6,578 nucleotides of DNA, from positions 1 to 6,578 of the forward strand of contig JAFUBK010000024.1 of NCBI GenBank assembly GCA_017460245.1, read 5' to 3'. Positions 1 through 6,119 of the stretch are shown here, piece by piece; the stretch's first letter is position 1, and each line of letters opens with the position of its first letter. The stretch comes from Bacilli bacterium. GTDB taxonomy: Bacteria; Bacillota_I; Bacilli_A; RF39; UBA660. Made by a program: the position numbers and the translations under genes. The notes beneath the pieces are model-generated. The model saw only the letters and a list, made by a program, of their open reading frames with translations. It did no database searches and had not been told where the DNA came from.

Positions 1-1547
1 GCTTCTTCAGTTGCTCTTGTTTCTCTTATAACAACAACTTTTATTGTTCCTGGATATTGAAGATTTTCTTCAATTTTTTCTTTAACTTCCCTTGCTACTT
101 TGTAACTTTCTAAGTCACTTATTTCTTCTGGTTTTACGATAACCCTAAGTTCTCTACCAGCTTGAACAGCATATGATTTTTCAACACCGGTAATTTCATT
201 TCCAATATTTTCTAATTCGGTAAGTCTTTGAATGTAGTTTTCTAACGAATCATTACGAGCGCCTGGACGAGAAGCAGATAATGCATCGGCAATAGCTACT
301 AAAACAGAGATTATACTAGTAGCAGCGGTGTCTCCGTGGTGTGATGCGATCGAATTGACAATTACTTCGTTTTCGTTATATTTTGTCGCTAATTTAACAC
401 CAATTTCAACATGACTTCCTTCGATTTCATGATCTACAGCTTTACCAATATCATGAAGAAGTCCAGCACGTTTAGCTAGCGTAACATTTTCACCTAATTC
501 AGCAGCTAATAACCCTGATAAATTAGCTACTTCGAGTGAATGTTGTAAAGCGTTTTGCCCATAACTTGTTCTAAAATGGAGTTTTCCGATTATTTCAACA
601 AGTTCTGGGTCCATTTTTGTAATTCCTAGTTCAAATAGTGCGTTTTCGCCATATTCCATTAACTTTGATTTCATTTCTGATAGAGTTTTGTCATAAACTT
701 CTTCAATTCTTCCTGGATGAATACGACCATCTTTAATAAGTGTTTCTAAAGTTAATCTAGCAATTTCTCTTCGATAAGGGTCAAAGCTAGATAAAACAAT
801 TGCTTCTGGGGTATCATCGATTATTAAGTCAACACCAGTTACTGATTCAATGGTTCTGATATTTCTTCCTTCTCTACCAATGATTCTTCCTTTCATATCA
901 TCGTTAGGCAAAGTTACTACTGTAACAGTTTGTTCATTTGCCATATCAGCAGCATATTTTTGCATGGAAGAGACAATCATAGATTTAGCGGCTTTGTCAG
1001 CTTCTATCTTTGCTTCAGCTTCGCGATCTTTGATATAAGAGGCAATTTCTAAATCCATCATCTCTTCTAATTTTTTCATAATAACTTCACGGGCTTCTTT
1101 TTTTGAATATCCTGATATTTTTTCTAATTCTTTTATTTGTTTTTCTTTTTCATTTTCAAGCTCCACTTGCTTGTTTTGAATGTCTTTTTGTTTTTCTAAT
1201 AAATTGTTTTCTTTATCTTCAAGCATTTTCTCACGATTTTGAAGAGTTTGATCCCTACGGTCCATACTTTCTTCACGAGCAAGTAATCTTCCTTCTGAAT
1301 CTTTAATTTCTTGTTTTTTCTCTTTAATTTCTTTATCTAAATCAAGCTTCAATCTATGAGATTCTTCTTTTGCTTCAAGAATGCTGTCACGTTTTAATTT
1401 GTCAGCCTCTTTTTTGGCATTCTCAAGCATTTTTTCAGCTTTTTTTGATGCAGTAAAACCTTTTATATGATTTAATACTATCATGCAGATAATACCGACA
1501 AAAAGTCCTATTACAACTAGCAAAATGGAGAACATAACATTTGACAT
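1..1547 (-). CDS. rny: RNase Y (endoribonuclease), 3' end cut by window edge
   Basis: RNase Y is the membrane-bound endoribonuclease that starts decay of many mRNAs in Firmicutes. I translated 515 codons. A hydrophobic N-terminal anchor (about residues 6-26) is followed by a long Lys/Glu-rich coiled coil (about 30-195). Next comes a KH RNA-binding domain with the loop GRIIGREGRN starting at residue 220, then an HD domain. The HD metal ligands are H365 and D366 in GLLHDIGKA, followed by DHEIEGSH; these fall close to the equivalent B. subtilis pair. The reading is still open at the left edge after RETRATEE. B. subtilis RNase Y has about 520 residues and ends in a similar motif, so only a few codons are missing. 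The ATG at 1547 is chosen because GGAGGT (1554-1559) sits 6 nt upstream. The gene has its own promoter, downstream of the surface-protein terminator. Identification is close to certain. Confidence 0.97.
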   Translation of the reverse strand, partial: MSNVMFSILLVVIGLFVGIICMIVLNHIKGFTASKKAEKMLENAKKEADKLKRDSILEAKEESHRLKLDLDKEIKEKKQEIKDSEGRLLAREESMDRRDQTLQNREKMLEDKENNLLEKQKDIQNKQVELENEKEKQIKELEKISGYSKKEAREVIMKKLEEMMDLEIASYIKDREAEAKIEADKAAKSMIVSSMQKYAADMANEQTVTVVTLPNDDMKGRIIGREGRNIRTIESVTGVDLIIDDTPEAIVLSSFDPYRREIARLTLETLIKDGRIHPGRIEEVYDKTLSEMKSKLMEYGENALFELGITKMDPELVEIIGKLHFRTSYGQNALQHSLEVANLSGLLAAELGENVTLAKRAGLLHDIGKAVDHEIEGSHVEIGVKLATKYNENEVIVNSIASHHGDTAATSIISVLVAIADALSASRPGARNDSLENYIQRLTELENIGNEITGVEKSYAVQAGRELRVIVKPEEISDLESYKVAREVKEKIEENLQYPGTIKVVVIRETRATEE

Positions 1548-1553
1548 TATATT

Positions 1554-1559
1554 ACCTCC
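1554..1559 (-). promoter_or_regulatory. rny ribosome binding site
   Basis: GGAGGT on the minus strand lies 6 nt before the ATG at 1547. It fixes that start over the in-frame ATG four codons downstream. Confidence 0.9.
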
Positions 1560-1568
1560 ATATTCTAA

Positions 1569-1584
1569 GTAGGAAATATCCCAC
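1569..1584 (-). promoter_or_regulatory. Predicted 5'-terminal hairpin of rny mRNA
   Basis: The minus strand reads GTGGGA-TATT-TCCTAC, a 6-bp stem with one G-U pair and a 4-nt loop. The predicted transcription start, about 7 nt after the -10 box, falls at or next to the first stem base (1584), so the mRNA would begin with this hairpin. The start site is inferred, not measured. Confidence 0.5.
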
Positions 1585-1590
1585 ATATAC

Positions 1591-1619
1591 ATTGTAACGA
1601 GGATTTTTTAATAAGTCAA
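1591..1619 (-). promoter_or_regulatory. rny promoter, sigma-A type
   Basis: The -35 box TTGACT (1614-1619) and -10 box TACAAT (1591-1596) are separated by exactly 17 nt; each matches consensus at 5 of 6 positions. It lies between the surface-protein terminator and rny, so rny should be transcribed independently with a leader of about 37 nt. Confidence 0.8.
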
Positions 1620-1660
1620 GATTATGTTGATTTAATAAAGAACAAAAATTTATACTTAAT

Positions 1661-1687
1661 AAAAAAACTATTAAAAATAGTTTTTTA
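1661..1687 (-). terminator. Intrinsic terminator of the surface-protein gene
   Basis: An 11-bp stem (1676-1686 with 1662-1672) and 3-nt loop (1673-1675) run into seven Ts on the minus strand. The stem is AT-rich with a single G-C pair, so it may be weak. The TAA stop (1687-1685) overlaps the base of the stem. Confidence 0.7.
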
Positions 1688-4600
1688 TGCTGCTTTTTTA
1701 TCTTTTGTAATTGTGTATATTATGTAAGCTGCACCACCTATTAAAAGCATGGCTATAACAATTACTAACCTAGATATAAATGATGAGGTTGGTGGAACGC
1801 TTACAATTTCTAGGCAGTTCCATGAACCATATAGGGTCATATCATCATTGACTACACTATTATCTTGATATTTGTTTTGAAGGGTTTCATCCGTATACCA
1901 TCCATTAAACGTACATTGTTTGTCGGTATAACGAGTTGTTAAAGGATTTGCTGATTTATACTTTTCACCGGCAAAAATTGTGTCGGCATTTGGTGTTTGA
2001 TCAGTTTTACTTGGATCTGGCTTTGTATTTCCAACTATTTTATAATCAATTGTTACTCTTTTAATTTCTTTTTCGACTTCGTTGCTATCTTTTTCTTCGA
2101 TCGTATTAGTAGCTGTTGTTACTTTTAGATGAGATTTGTTTGGAATTACATAAATATCATCTTTTTTATATTTTGATAAATCGGCACCTTCTTTTTTATT
2201 TACTGTTAGAATATAAGCATATTCTTTATCATAGAAATCAGCTGATGTGGTATTTTTAGCAGTAATGGTTATTGTTTGGTTTTGAATACCAATATCAAAA
2301 TTATTAGTAACTTCTGTTTGACCTGCGAATACTTTGACTTTTGTTTTATCTTTTATTTCTAGCGGAGATTCCAAGGTGTCAGTTATTTGATAACTTTTAT
2401 AATATAAATTTTGATCTAATTCTGGAACTGTTTGGTAAATTGTATAAGTAAATTCGTTAGTCCCAACTATTTTTTCTGAAGTTGTGGTTTTGTTTATATC
2501 ATTTACAACATTATCACATTGCCAACTACCATAAAAATCTAAATCATTATTAACACTATTGCCATCTTGCCATTTGGTTGTGAACTCTTGATTTGTATAC
2601 CATCCGTTAAAGGTGCATTTTTTTTCTTTATAAGTGGTTGTTATTTTTCCTTCCTGCGTATATTTGTATCCAGTAAACACCGTTTTCCCTTCTGGTACTG
2701 GGTCTGTGAGTTCTTTTGGTGGGGTGATTTGACCAATTATATGATAATTTATATTTACTTGTTTTAGTTCAACTTTGATTATTTCAGTATCTAAAGAAGT
2801 ATTATTTACGTAAGTGGTGGCTTTATTTGGAATTACATATTTATCGCCTTCTTTGTAATTAGTTAAATCATAATTTTCTTTTTTGTTTACGGTTATTTTA
2901 TATAAATAGGTTTTATTGTAAAATGAAGGTGACAACTCTTCTGGGACAATGGTTACTTTGTTTTGACTTTTAGTAACAACAAAATTAGGGGTTACTTCAG
3001 TACCATCACTTGTAAATACTTTAATCTCTCCTATTTTAAGTGCTGGATCTATTTGATCGGATACTTCGTATTTTGTGTAATAGAAGTTACTATCATCAAT
3101 TGCTGGCACGTTATGAGTGATAGTATATGTAAATTCTTCAGTGTTGTTAATTGTTGTTTTGTCTACTGTTTTAACAGGTTTAAATATTAACTGAGTGCAA
3201 TCCCAAGCACCATATAAATCTAAATTTCCTGTTAAAGTGCTATTTGTATATTTTTCACCAGTTAAATTGGTATTAGAATACCAACCGTTAAAAGTACATT
3301 TTTGATCTTTATAAGTTGTAGTTAACCGTGGTTTTGCTGTATATGGGTCATCAACATATTTTGATTCATCTTGCGGTACCCGATCTGTTAATTCAGTTGG
3401 TGGCTGATTTCCTATAACGTGGTATTTTATAGTAACTGGATCTTTGCAGTCCCAAGCACCATATAAATCCAAATCATCGGTTAGGGTGCTACTTTCATAT
3501 TTATTTGTTAATGAACTTTCAGTATACCAACCTTTGAAACTACATTTTTTACCAGTATAAGTAGTCGTTAAGCCAGAACTAGCGGTGTACTTATCACCAA
3601 CATATTTGTTTTCATCTGCTGGTAATGCTGAAGAGTTTGGAACAGCATCACCTACAAGATGATATTTTACGATTACTGGCGCTTTGGCTTCTACTACAAC
3701 TTCATTAGTTGTTTTGCTTTCGACGGTTGTTGTAGTTCGGCTAGTATTGGCTGTGTTTTTAATTGTATATTTTCCAGTAGCAGCAAAGTTACTGTTTGGC
3801 ATATTCAGATTTAGTTTTACAGGAACTGTTATGGTATATTCTTTTGCATAAAATTCTTCTTTTTGAAGTTCAGAGGCAATGGCTGTGGCCGTTAGTGTTT
3901 GACCACTTATGTTTATATTAAATTTATTTGTAACTGTAGTGCCATCATCAGCTGTGATTACAACGCTTTCTTTGGCAGGCAATATTAAGTTAGAATCAAA
4001 CGTGTCGGTAATGGTAAATGTTTTGTAGTAGTTTTCTGCATAAGGAACAAGTTGATTTATTTTATATATAAATTGTTCTCCTTTAACAACTGACGATTTG
4101 TTAGCTAATTTTGTTGGATTAGGATGGGTGAATTTGCCAAGGGACGCAGAAGTAAACCAAAAAGTACTTCCAACTCCTTCGTTTGTTTCCCCAAATACTA
4201 ATTCTAATGATTTGCCTTCAAATGTTGACATAATGAGCCCATAGTTTGAATTATAAGTGCTGACCTCACCGGCTGAGGATCTGAAGGTTTTATCTTCCGA
4301 TACTGTAATCCAATCGTTTCCCTGTAATAAATAACTATCAACAACAGCGTTGTTTTTAAATTTAAAATATTGATTCCAATCAAGGTCTTCTAACGTCATG
4401 TAACCTTTAACGGTTACTTGGGTGTTAGTTCCATGAAGGTAAAAATCAAATTTCCATGTAACGTTTTCTACCCCAGACATCATAAGCGTTAAATATGTTG
4501 TTGAAGCAGCAATTGAATTAGGTTGACCAAAATTTTGATTAATATTTTCCCAATCAATAGCAGTAGCTTTTAAGTCAATTATTTGACCTTTATATGAACC

Positions 4601-4936
4601 AACATTGTTATACCTAATACCGATATTCCCTTTTTTTGAAGCGTCGTTTATAGTTGTACAAACGTCTGTGGCTGCATAGGTTGGATTATTATCACTGTTT
4701 AAAGTATTTTTGCAGTCACCAGTAGTACTCATCCCAAATGGTTCGGCGGTTGTTTGTCCAGGTATCCATTTAAAGTAATAGCCATATTCGCCATCTATTT
4801 CTGTTGAATCTGTTGCATAAATTACATCTGGAGATGCAGAAATTTTTTCCAATGTTTTAGGCCATAAAAAGCCTCCTATTATGATTAAAGCTATAAAAAA
4901 AGAAGCCATCAATATTAAATGTTTGTGTTGTCTCAT
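1685..4936 (-). CDS. Large modular cell-surface protein, probable adhesin
   Basis: This 1083-residue predicted exported protein is rich in Thr, Asn and Lys. In order it has a basic n-region with a hydrophobic stretch (7-25, signal peptide or anchor) and an unrecognised domain (about 38-270). The stalk is A1 (275-416), B1 (419-497), B2 (499-580), A2 (583-724), B3 (726-807), A3 (808-957) and B4 (959-1041). It ends in VPPTSS (1047-1052), a membrane helix (about 1057-1074) and a Lys-containing tail. A modules resemble CnaA/fimbrial isopeptide D2 domains, with a YTI...VP...Y.ITDT pattern and an aligned Lys-Asp-Asn triad. B modules resemble Listeria-Bacteroides (Flg_new)/SHIRT repeats, with C.FNGWYT...DLDLYGAWDC. 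All ten cysteines can be paired: C75/C93 and one pair per B module. Stalked wall proteins of this design usually display an adhesive tip, so adhesion is inferred; the ligand is unknown. The start at 4936 has AGGG 6 nt upstream, weaker than the neighbouring sites. Promoter and terminator are its own. No pilin polymerisation motif or adjacent sortase gene is visible. Confidence 0.9.
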   Translation of the reverse strand: MRQHKHLILMASFFIALIIIGGFLWPKTLEKISASPDVIYATDSTEIDGEYGYYFKWIPGQTTAEPFGMSTTGDCKNTLNSDNNPTYAATDVCTTINDASKKGNIGIRYNNVGSYKGQIIDLKATAIDWENINQNFGQPNSIAASTTYLTLMMSGVENVTWKFDFYLHGTNTQVTVKGYMTLEDLDWNQYFKFKNNAVVDSYLLQGNDWITVSEDKTFRSSAGEVSTYNSNYGLIMSTFEGKSLELVFGETNEGVGSTFWFTSASLGKFTHPNPTKLANKSSVVKGEQFIYKINQLVPYAENYYKTFTITDTFDSNLILPAKESVVITADDGTTVTNKFNINISGQTLTATAIASELQKEEFYAKEYTITVPVKLNLNMPNSNFAATGKYTIKNTANTSRTTTTVESKTTNEVVVEAKAPVIVKYHLVGDAVPNSSALPADENKYVGDKYTASSGLTTTYTGKKCSFKGWYTESSLTNKYESSTLTDDLDLYGAWDCKDPVTIKYHVIGNQPPTELTDRVPQDESKYVDDPYTAKPRLTTTYKDQKCTFNGWYSNTNLTGEKYTNSTLTGNLDLYGAWDCTQLIFKPVKTVDKTTINNTEEFTYTITHNVPAIDDSNFYYTKYEVSDQIDPALKIGEIKVFTSDGTEVTPNFVVTKSQNKVTIVPEELSPSFYNKTYLYKITVNKKENYDLTNYKEGDKYVIPNKATTYVNNTSLDTEIIKVELKQVNINYHIIGQITPPKELTDPVPEGKTVFTGYKYTQEGKITTTYKEKKCTFNGWYTNQEFTTKWQDGNSVNNDLDFYGSWQCDNVVNDINKTTTSEKIVGTNEFTYTIYQTVPELDQNLYYKSYQITDTLESPLEIKDKTKVKVFAGQTEVTNNFDIGIQNQTITITAKNTTSADFYDKEYAYILTVNKKEGADLSKYKKDDIYVIPNKSHLKVTTATNTIEEKDSNEVEKEIKRVTIDYKIVGNTKPDPSKTDQTPNADTIFAGEKYKSANPLTTRYTDKQCTFNGWYTDETLQNKYQDNSVVNDDMTLYGSWNCLEIVSVPPTSSFISRLVIVIAMLLIGGAAYIIYTITKDKKAA
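1688..1798 (-). other. C-terminal anchor with variant sorting motif (residues 1047-1083)
   Basis: Residues V1047-P-P-T-S-S are followed by a hydrophobic helix (about 1057-1074) and a charged tail TITKDKKAA. This has the three-part layout of a sortase sorting signal (motif, helix, positive tail), but V replaces L and S replaces G of LPXTG. It could instead be a plain C-terminal membrane anchor. Confidence 0.55.
1814..2062 (-). repeat. B4 module (Flg_new/SHIRT-like), residues 959-1041
   Basis: This is the last and most divergent B module, running from VTIDYKIVGN to YGSWNC. It keeps CTFNGWYT and the cysteine pair C1008/C1041, 33 residues apart. It lies directly before the C-terminal anchor, so it is the wall-proximal module. 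Confidence 0.75.
2066..2515 (-). repeat. A3 module (CnaA/D2-like isopeptide fold), residues 808-957
   Basis: The module contains FTYTIYQTVP, YQITDT and YVIPNKS. The predicted bond-forming triad is K816, D853 and N933, aligned with A1 and A2. About 20 Glu/Lys/Thr-rich linker residues follow before B4. Confidence 0.7.
2516..2761 (-). repeat. B3 module (Flg_new/SHIRT-like), residues 726-807
   Basis: It runs from VNINYHIIGQ through CTFNGWYT to FYGSWQC, with cysteine pair C774/C807. It sits alone between A2 and A3. Confidence 0.75.
2765..3190 (-). repeat. A2 module (CnaA/D2-like isopeptide fold), residues 583-724
   Basis: It contains FTYTITHNVP, YEVSDQ and YVIPNKA. The predicted triad is K589, D627 and N704. 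It is closest to A3; both end in the same YVIPNK segment, and their genes share the 14-mer TTTGGAATTACATA (plus strand). Confidence 0.7.
3197..3442 (-). repeat. B2 module (Flg_new/SHIRT-like), residues 499-580
   Basis: It runs from VTIKYHVIGN through CTFNGWYS to LYGAWDC, with pair C547/C580. It is directly tandem with B1 and shares an exact 20-bp DNA segment with it. Confidence 0.75.
3201..3220 (-). repeat. Exact 20-bp direct repeat, copy in B2
   Basis: The plus strand reads TCCCAAGCACCATATAAATC, coding for the DLYGAWD part of B2. It is identical to 3450-3469 and the copies are 249 bp apart, exactly 83 codons. Confidence 0.9.
3446..3682 (-). repeat. B1 module (Flg_new/SHIRT-like), residues 419-497
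   Basis: It runs from VIVKYHLVGD through CSFKGWYT to LYGAWDC, with pair C465/C497 spaced 32 residues apart (33 in the other three B modules). It begins right after A1. Confidence 0.75.
3450..3469 (-). repeat. Exact 20-bp direct repeat, copy in B1
   Basis: This is the second copy of the 20-mer at 3201-3220, coding for the same DLYGAWD segment. Recombination between the copies would remove or add one B module without breaking the frame. Confidence 0.9.
3689..4114 (-). repeat. A1 module (CnaA/D2-like isopeptide fold), residues 275-416
   Basis: It contains FIYKINQLVP, FTITDTFD and YTIKNTAN. The predicted triad is K276, D311 and N394. It diverges most from A2 and A3 and links the N-terminal domain to the stalk. 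Confidence 0.65.
4127..4825 (-). other. Unrecognised N-terminal domain of the surface protein (residues 38-270)
   Basis: About 230 residues with a high content of aromatic and beta-favouring residues, for example WKFDFYLHGTNTQVTVKGYM, DLDWNQYFKFKN and FWFTSAS. It has one cysteine pair, C75/C93. It shows no similarity to the A or B modules. Its distal position on a repeat stalk fits a ligand-binding tip, which is an inference. I do not recognise the family. Confidence 0.6.
4835..4936 (-). other. Signal peptide or N-terminal anchor of the surface protein (residues 1-34)
   Basis: Basic RQHKH is followed by a long hydrophobic stretch (LILMASFFIALIIIGGFLW) and a possible cleavage site after residues ISA (32-34). 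Export is well supported. Whether it is cleaved or stays as a membrane anchor cannot be told. Confidence 0.8.
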
Positions 4937-4940
4937 ATCT

Positions 4941-4951
4941 ATCCCTACCTT
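4941..4951 (-). promoter_or_regulatory. Surface-protein ribosome binding site, weak
   Basis: The minus strand reads AAGGTAGGGAT before the ATG at 4936. AGGG is 6 nt from the start and AAGG is 11 nt away. The match to consensus is poorer than at recA (AAGGAGGA) or rny (GGAGGT), suggesting lower translation. The predicted leader is only about 16 nt. Confidence 0.65.
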
Positions 4952-4959
4952 TAATTTAA

Positions 4960-4987
4960 ATTATACCGTTTTTATTTTTTTAGTCAA
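4960..4987 (-). promoter_or_regulatory. Surface-protein promoter, sigma-A type
   Basis: The -35 box TTGACT (4982-4987) and perfect -10 box TATAAT (4960-4965) are 16 nt apart. The promoter begins about 10 nt past the recA terminator stem, so the gene is an independent transcription unit and looks constitutive. Confidence 0.8.
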
Positions 4988-4990
4988 TGG

Positions 4991-5025
4991 TTTTATAAAA
5001 ACAGTTACTATTCAGTAACTGTTTT
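4991..5025 (-). terminator. Intrinsic terminator of recA
   Basis: A 12-bp perfect stem (5014-5025 with 4998-5009) has a 4-nt loop (5010-5013) and is followed by a run of Ts on the minus strand. The 5' arm encodes the last recA residues, and the TAG stop (5010-5008) begins in the loop. Confidence 0.85.
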
Positions 5026-6033
5026 GTCTTTTTTCTTTGAAGTGATGTTATAATGTTCTCTGACTTTTTCTAGGATTTCATCTCTAACCTTTGGATTAGC
5101 TTTCAAATATTCTTTAACATTTTCTTTTCCTTGACCAATTTTCTCACCTTTATAAGCATACCAAGCTCCTGATTTTTCTAGAATGTTAGCTTCAGCGCCT
5201 AAATCAATAAGCTCGCCTTCCATAGAAATTCCTGTGCCGTACATAATATCTATTTCACAGTTTTTAAATGGTGGAGCCATCTTGTTTTTTACAACTTTTA
5301 CTTTTGTTTTGTTTCCAACAACGTCAGTTCCAAGTTTTATTGATTCGCTTCTCCTAATATCAAGCCTAATTGAAGAGTAGAATTTCAAAGCTCTTCCACC
5401 AGGTGTTACTTCAGGATTTCCAAATAAAACACCAACTTTTTCACGTAATTGATTGATGAAAATTGCAACAGTTCCAGTTTTATTAATAACACCGGCTAAT
5501 TTACGCAAGGCTTGACTCATTAATCTTGCTTGAAGGCCAACGTGGGAATCACCCATTTCCCCTTCAATTTCAGCTTGTGGAACCAATGCCGCCACAGAAT
5601 CTATTACAATGATGCTGATAGCTCCACTACGAACTAAAGCTTCGGTTATTTCTAACGCTTGTTCACCGTTGTCTGGTTGTGATAACAACAGTTCATTAAT
5701 GTCAACGCCTAATCTTGCTGCATACTGCGGATCAAGTGAGTTTTCAGCGTCAATAAATGCAGCTTTCCCACCTAATTTTTGTGCTTCAGCAATTGCGTGA
5801 AGAGCGAAAGTAGTTTTTCCACTTGATTCTGGTCCGTAAATTTCAATTATTCTTCCTTTTGGATATCCACCAATTCCCAAAGCTATATCTAGGGCAATAC
5901 TACCACTAGGAATTACATCTATTTCTCTTTTTTCATTATCTCCTAGTTTCATTATTGAACCTTTTCCAAATTGTTTTTCTATGTCTGATAAGACTTGCTT
6001 TAAGTTATCATTATTATCAGTTGTTTTTGCCAT
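5008..6033 (-). CDS. recA: RecA recombinase
   Basis: RecA forms ATP-dependent filaments on single-stranded DNA, performs strand exchange and triggers LexA self-cleavage in the SOS response. The 341 residues are near the B. subtilis length (about 348) and full-length. Visible features are Walker A GPESSGKT (67-74), catalytic E97, Walker B IIVIDS (141-146), and the L2/MAW region NQLREKVGVLFGNPEVTPGG (194-213) followed by RALKFYSSIRLDIRR. The segment around E97 reads AENSLDP where B. subtilis and E. coli have AEHALDP, a small lineage variation. The C-terminus is Lys-rich (KKKDKTVTE), not strongly acidic as in E. coli. The start is supported by AAGGAGGA just upstream. It has its own promoter, an SOS box and a terminator, so it should be monocistronic and damage-inducible. 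No intein or frameshift is seen. Confidence 0.99.
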   Translation of the reverse strand: MAKTTDNNDNLKQVLSDIEKQFGKGSIMKLGDNEKREIDVIPSGSIALDIALGIGGYPKGRIIEIYGPESSGKTTFALHAIAEAQKLGGKAAFIDAENSLDPQYAARLGVDINELLLSQPDNGEQALEITEALVRSGAISIIVIDSVAALVPQAEIEGEMGDSHVGLQARLMSQALRKLAGVINKTGTVAIFINQLREKVGVLFGNPEVTPGGRALKFYSSIRLDIRRSESIKLGTDVVGNKTKVKVVKNKMAPPFKNCEIDIMYGTGISMEGELIDLGAEANILEKSGAWYAYKGEKIGQGKENVKEYLKANPKVRDEILEKVREHYNITSKKKDKTVTE

Positions 6034-6063
6034 TTTGTATCCTCCTTAACTTATTACATCTTA

Positions 6064-6092
6064 ATTTTATACTAATAAAATAAACTTGTCAA
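6064..6092 (-). promoter_or_regulatory. recA promoter, sigma-A type
   Basis: The perfect -35 box TTGACA (6087-6092) and -10 box TAAAAT (6064-6069) are separated by 17 nt. The predicted leader before the recA ATG is about 24 nt and contains AAGGAGGA. Confidence 0.8.
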
Positions 6093-6101
6093 TACTTTTT
6101 A

Positions 6102-6115
6102 CGAACATTTGTTCA
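6102..6115. promoter_or_regulatory. SOS box (LexA/DinR operator) upstream of recA
   Basis: The plus strand reads CGAACATTTGTTCA, matching the Bacillus-type operator CGAAC-N4-GTTCG at all but the last outer base. The inner arms GAACA/TGTTC are a perfect inverted repeat. It lies 9 nt upstream of the recA -35 box. LexA control of recA is expected; lexA itself is not in this window. Confidence 0.8.
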
Positions 6116-6119
6116 TTTG

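Noticed and set aside
850..1306. Plus-strand reading frames of about 62-67 codons opposite rny
   Set aside because: They are antisense to the coiled-coil and KH coding region of a clear gene and lack good ribosome sites. Their hydrophobic composition is what reversing Lys/Glu-rich coiled coil codons yields.
2567..3190. Plus-strand reading frames opposite the surface-protein gene
   Set aside because: They mirror the repeat modules (Phe/Cys/Tyr-rich products of AT-rich antisense) and have no recognisable protein features.
1814..3682. Regularly repeated DNA that might be read as a CRISPR-like array
   Set aside because: The repeats are diverged coding modules of about 80 residues in one open frame, with only one exact 20-bp match; there is no short repeat-spacer pattern.
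1614..4987. TTGACT followed by A/T-rich sequence on both sides of the surface gene, as a possible insertion duplication
   Set aside because: Both copies are the -35 boxes of separate promoters and the similarity ends within a short A-rich stretch, so it is explained by promoter consensus.
5183..5800. Plus-strand reading frames opposite recA
   Set aside because: They are antisense to highly conserved recA codons and show no family resemblance or ribosome site.
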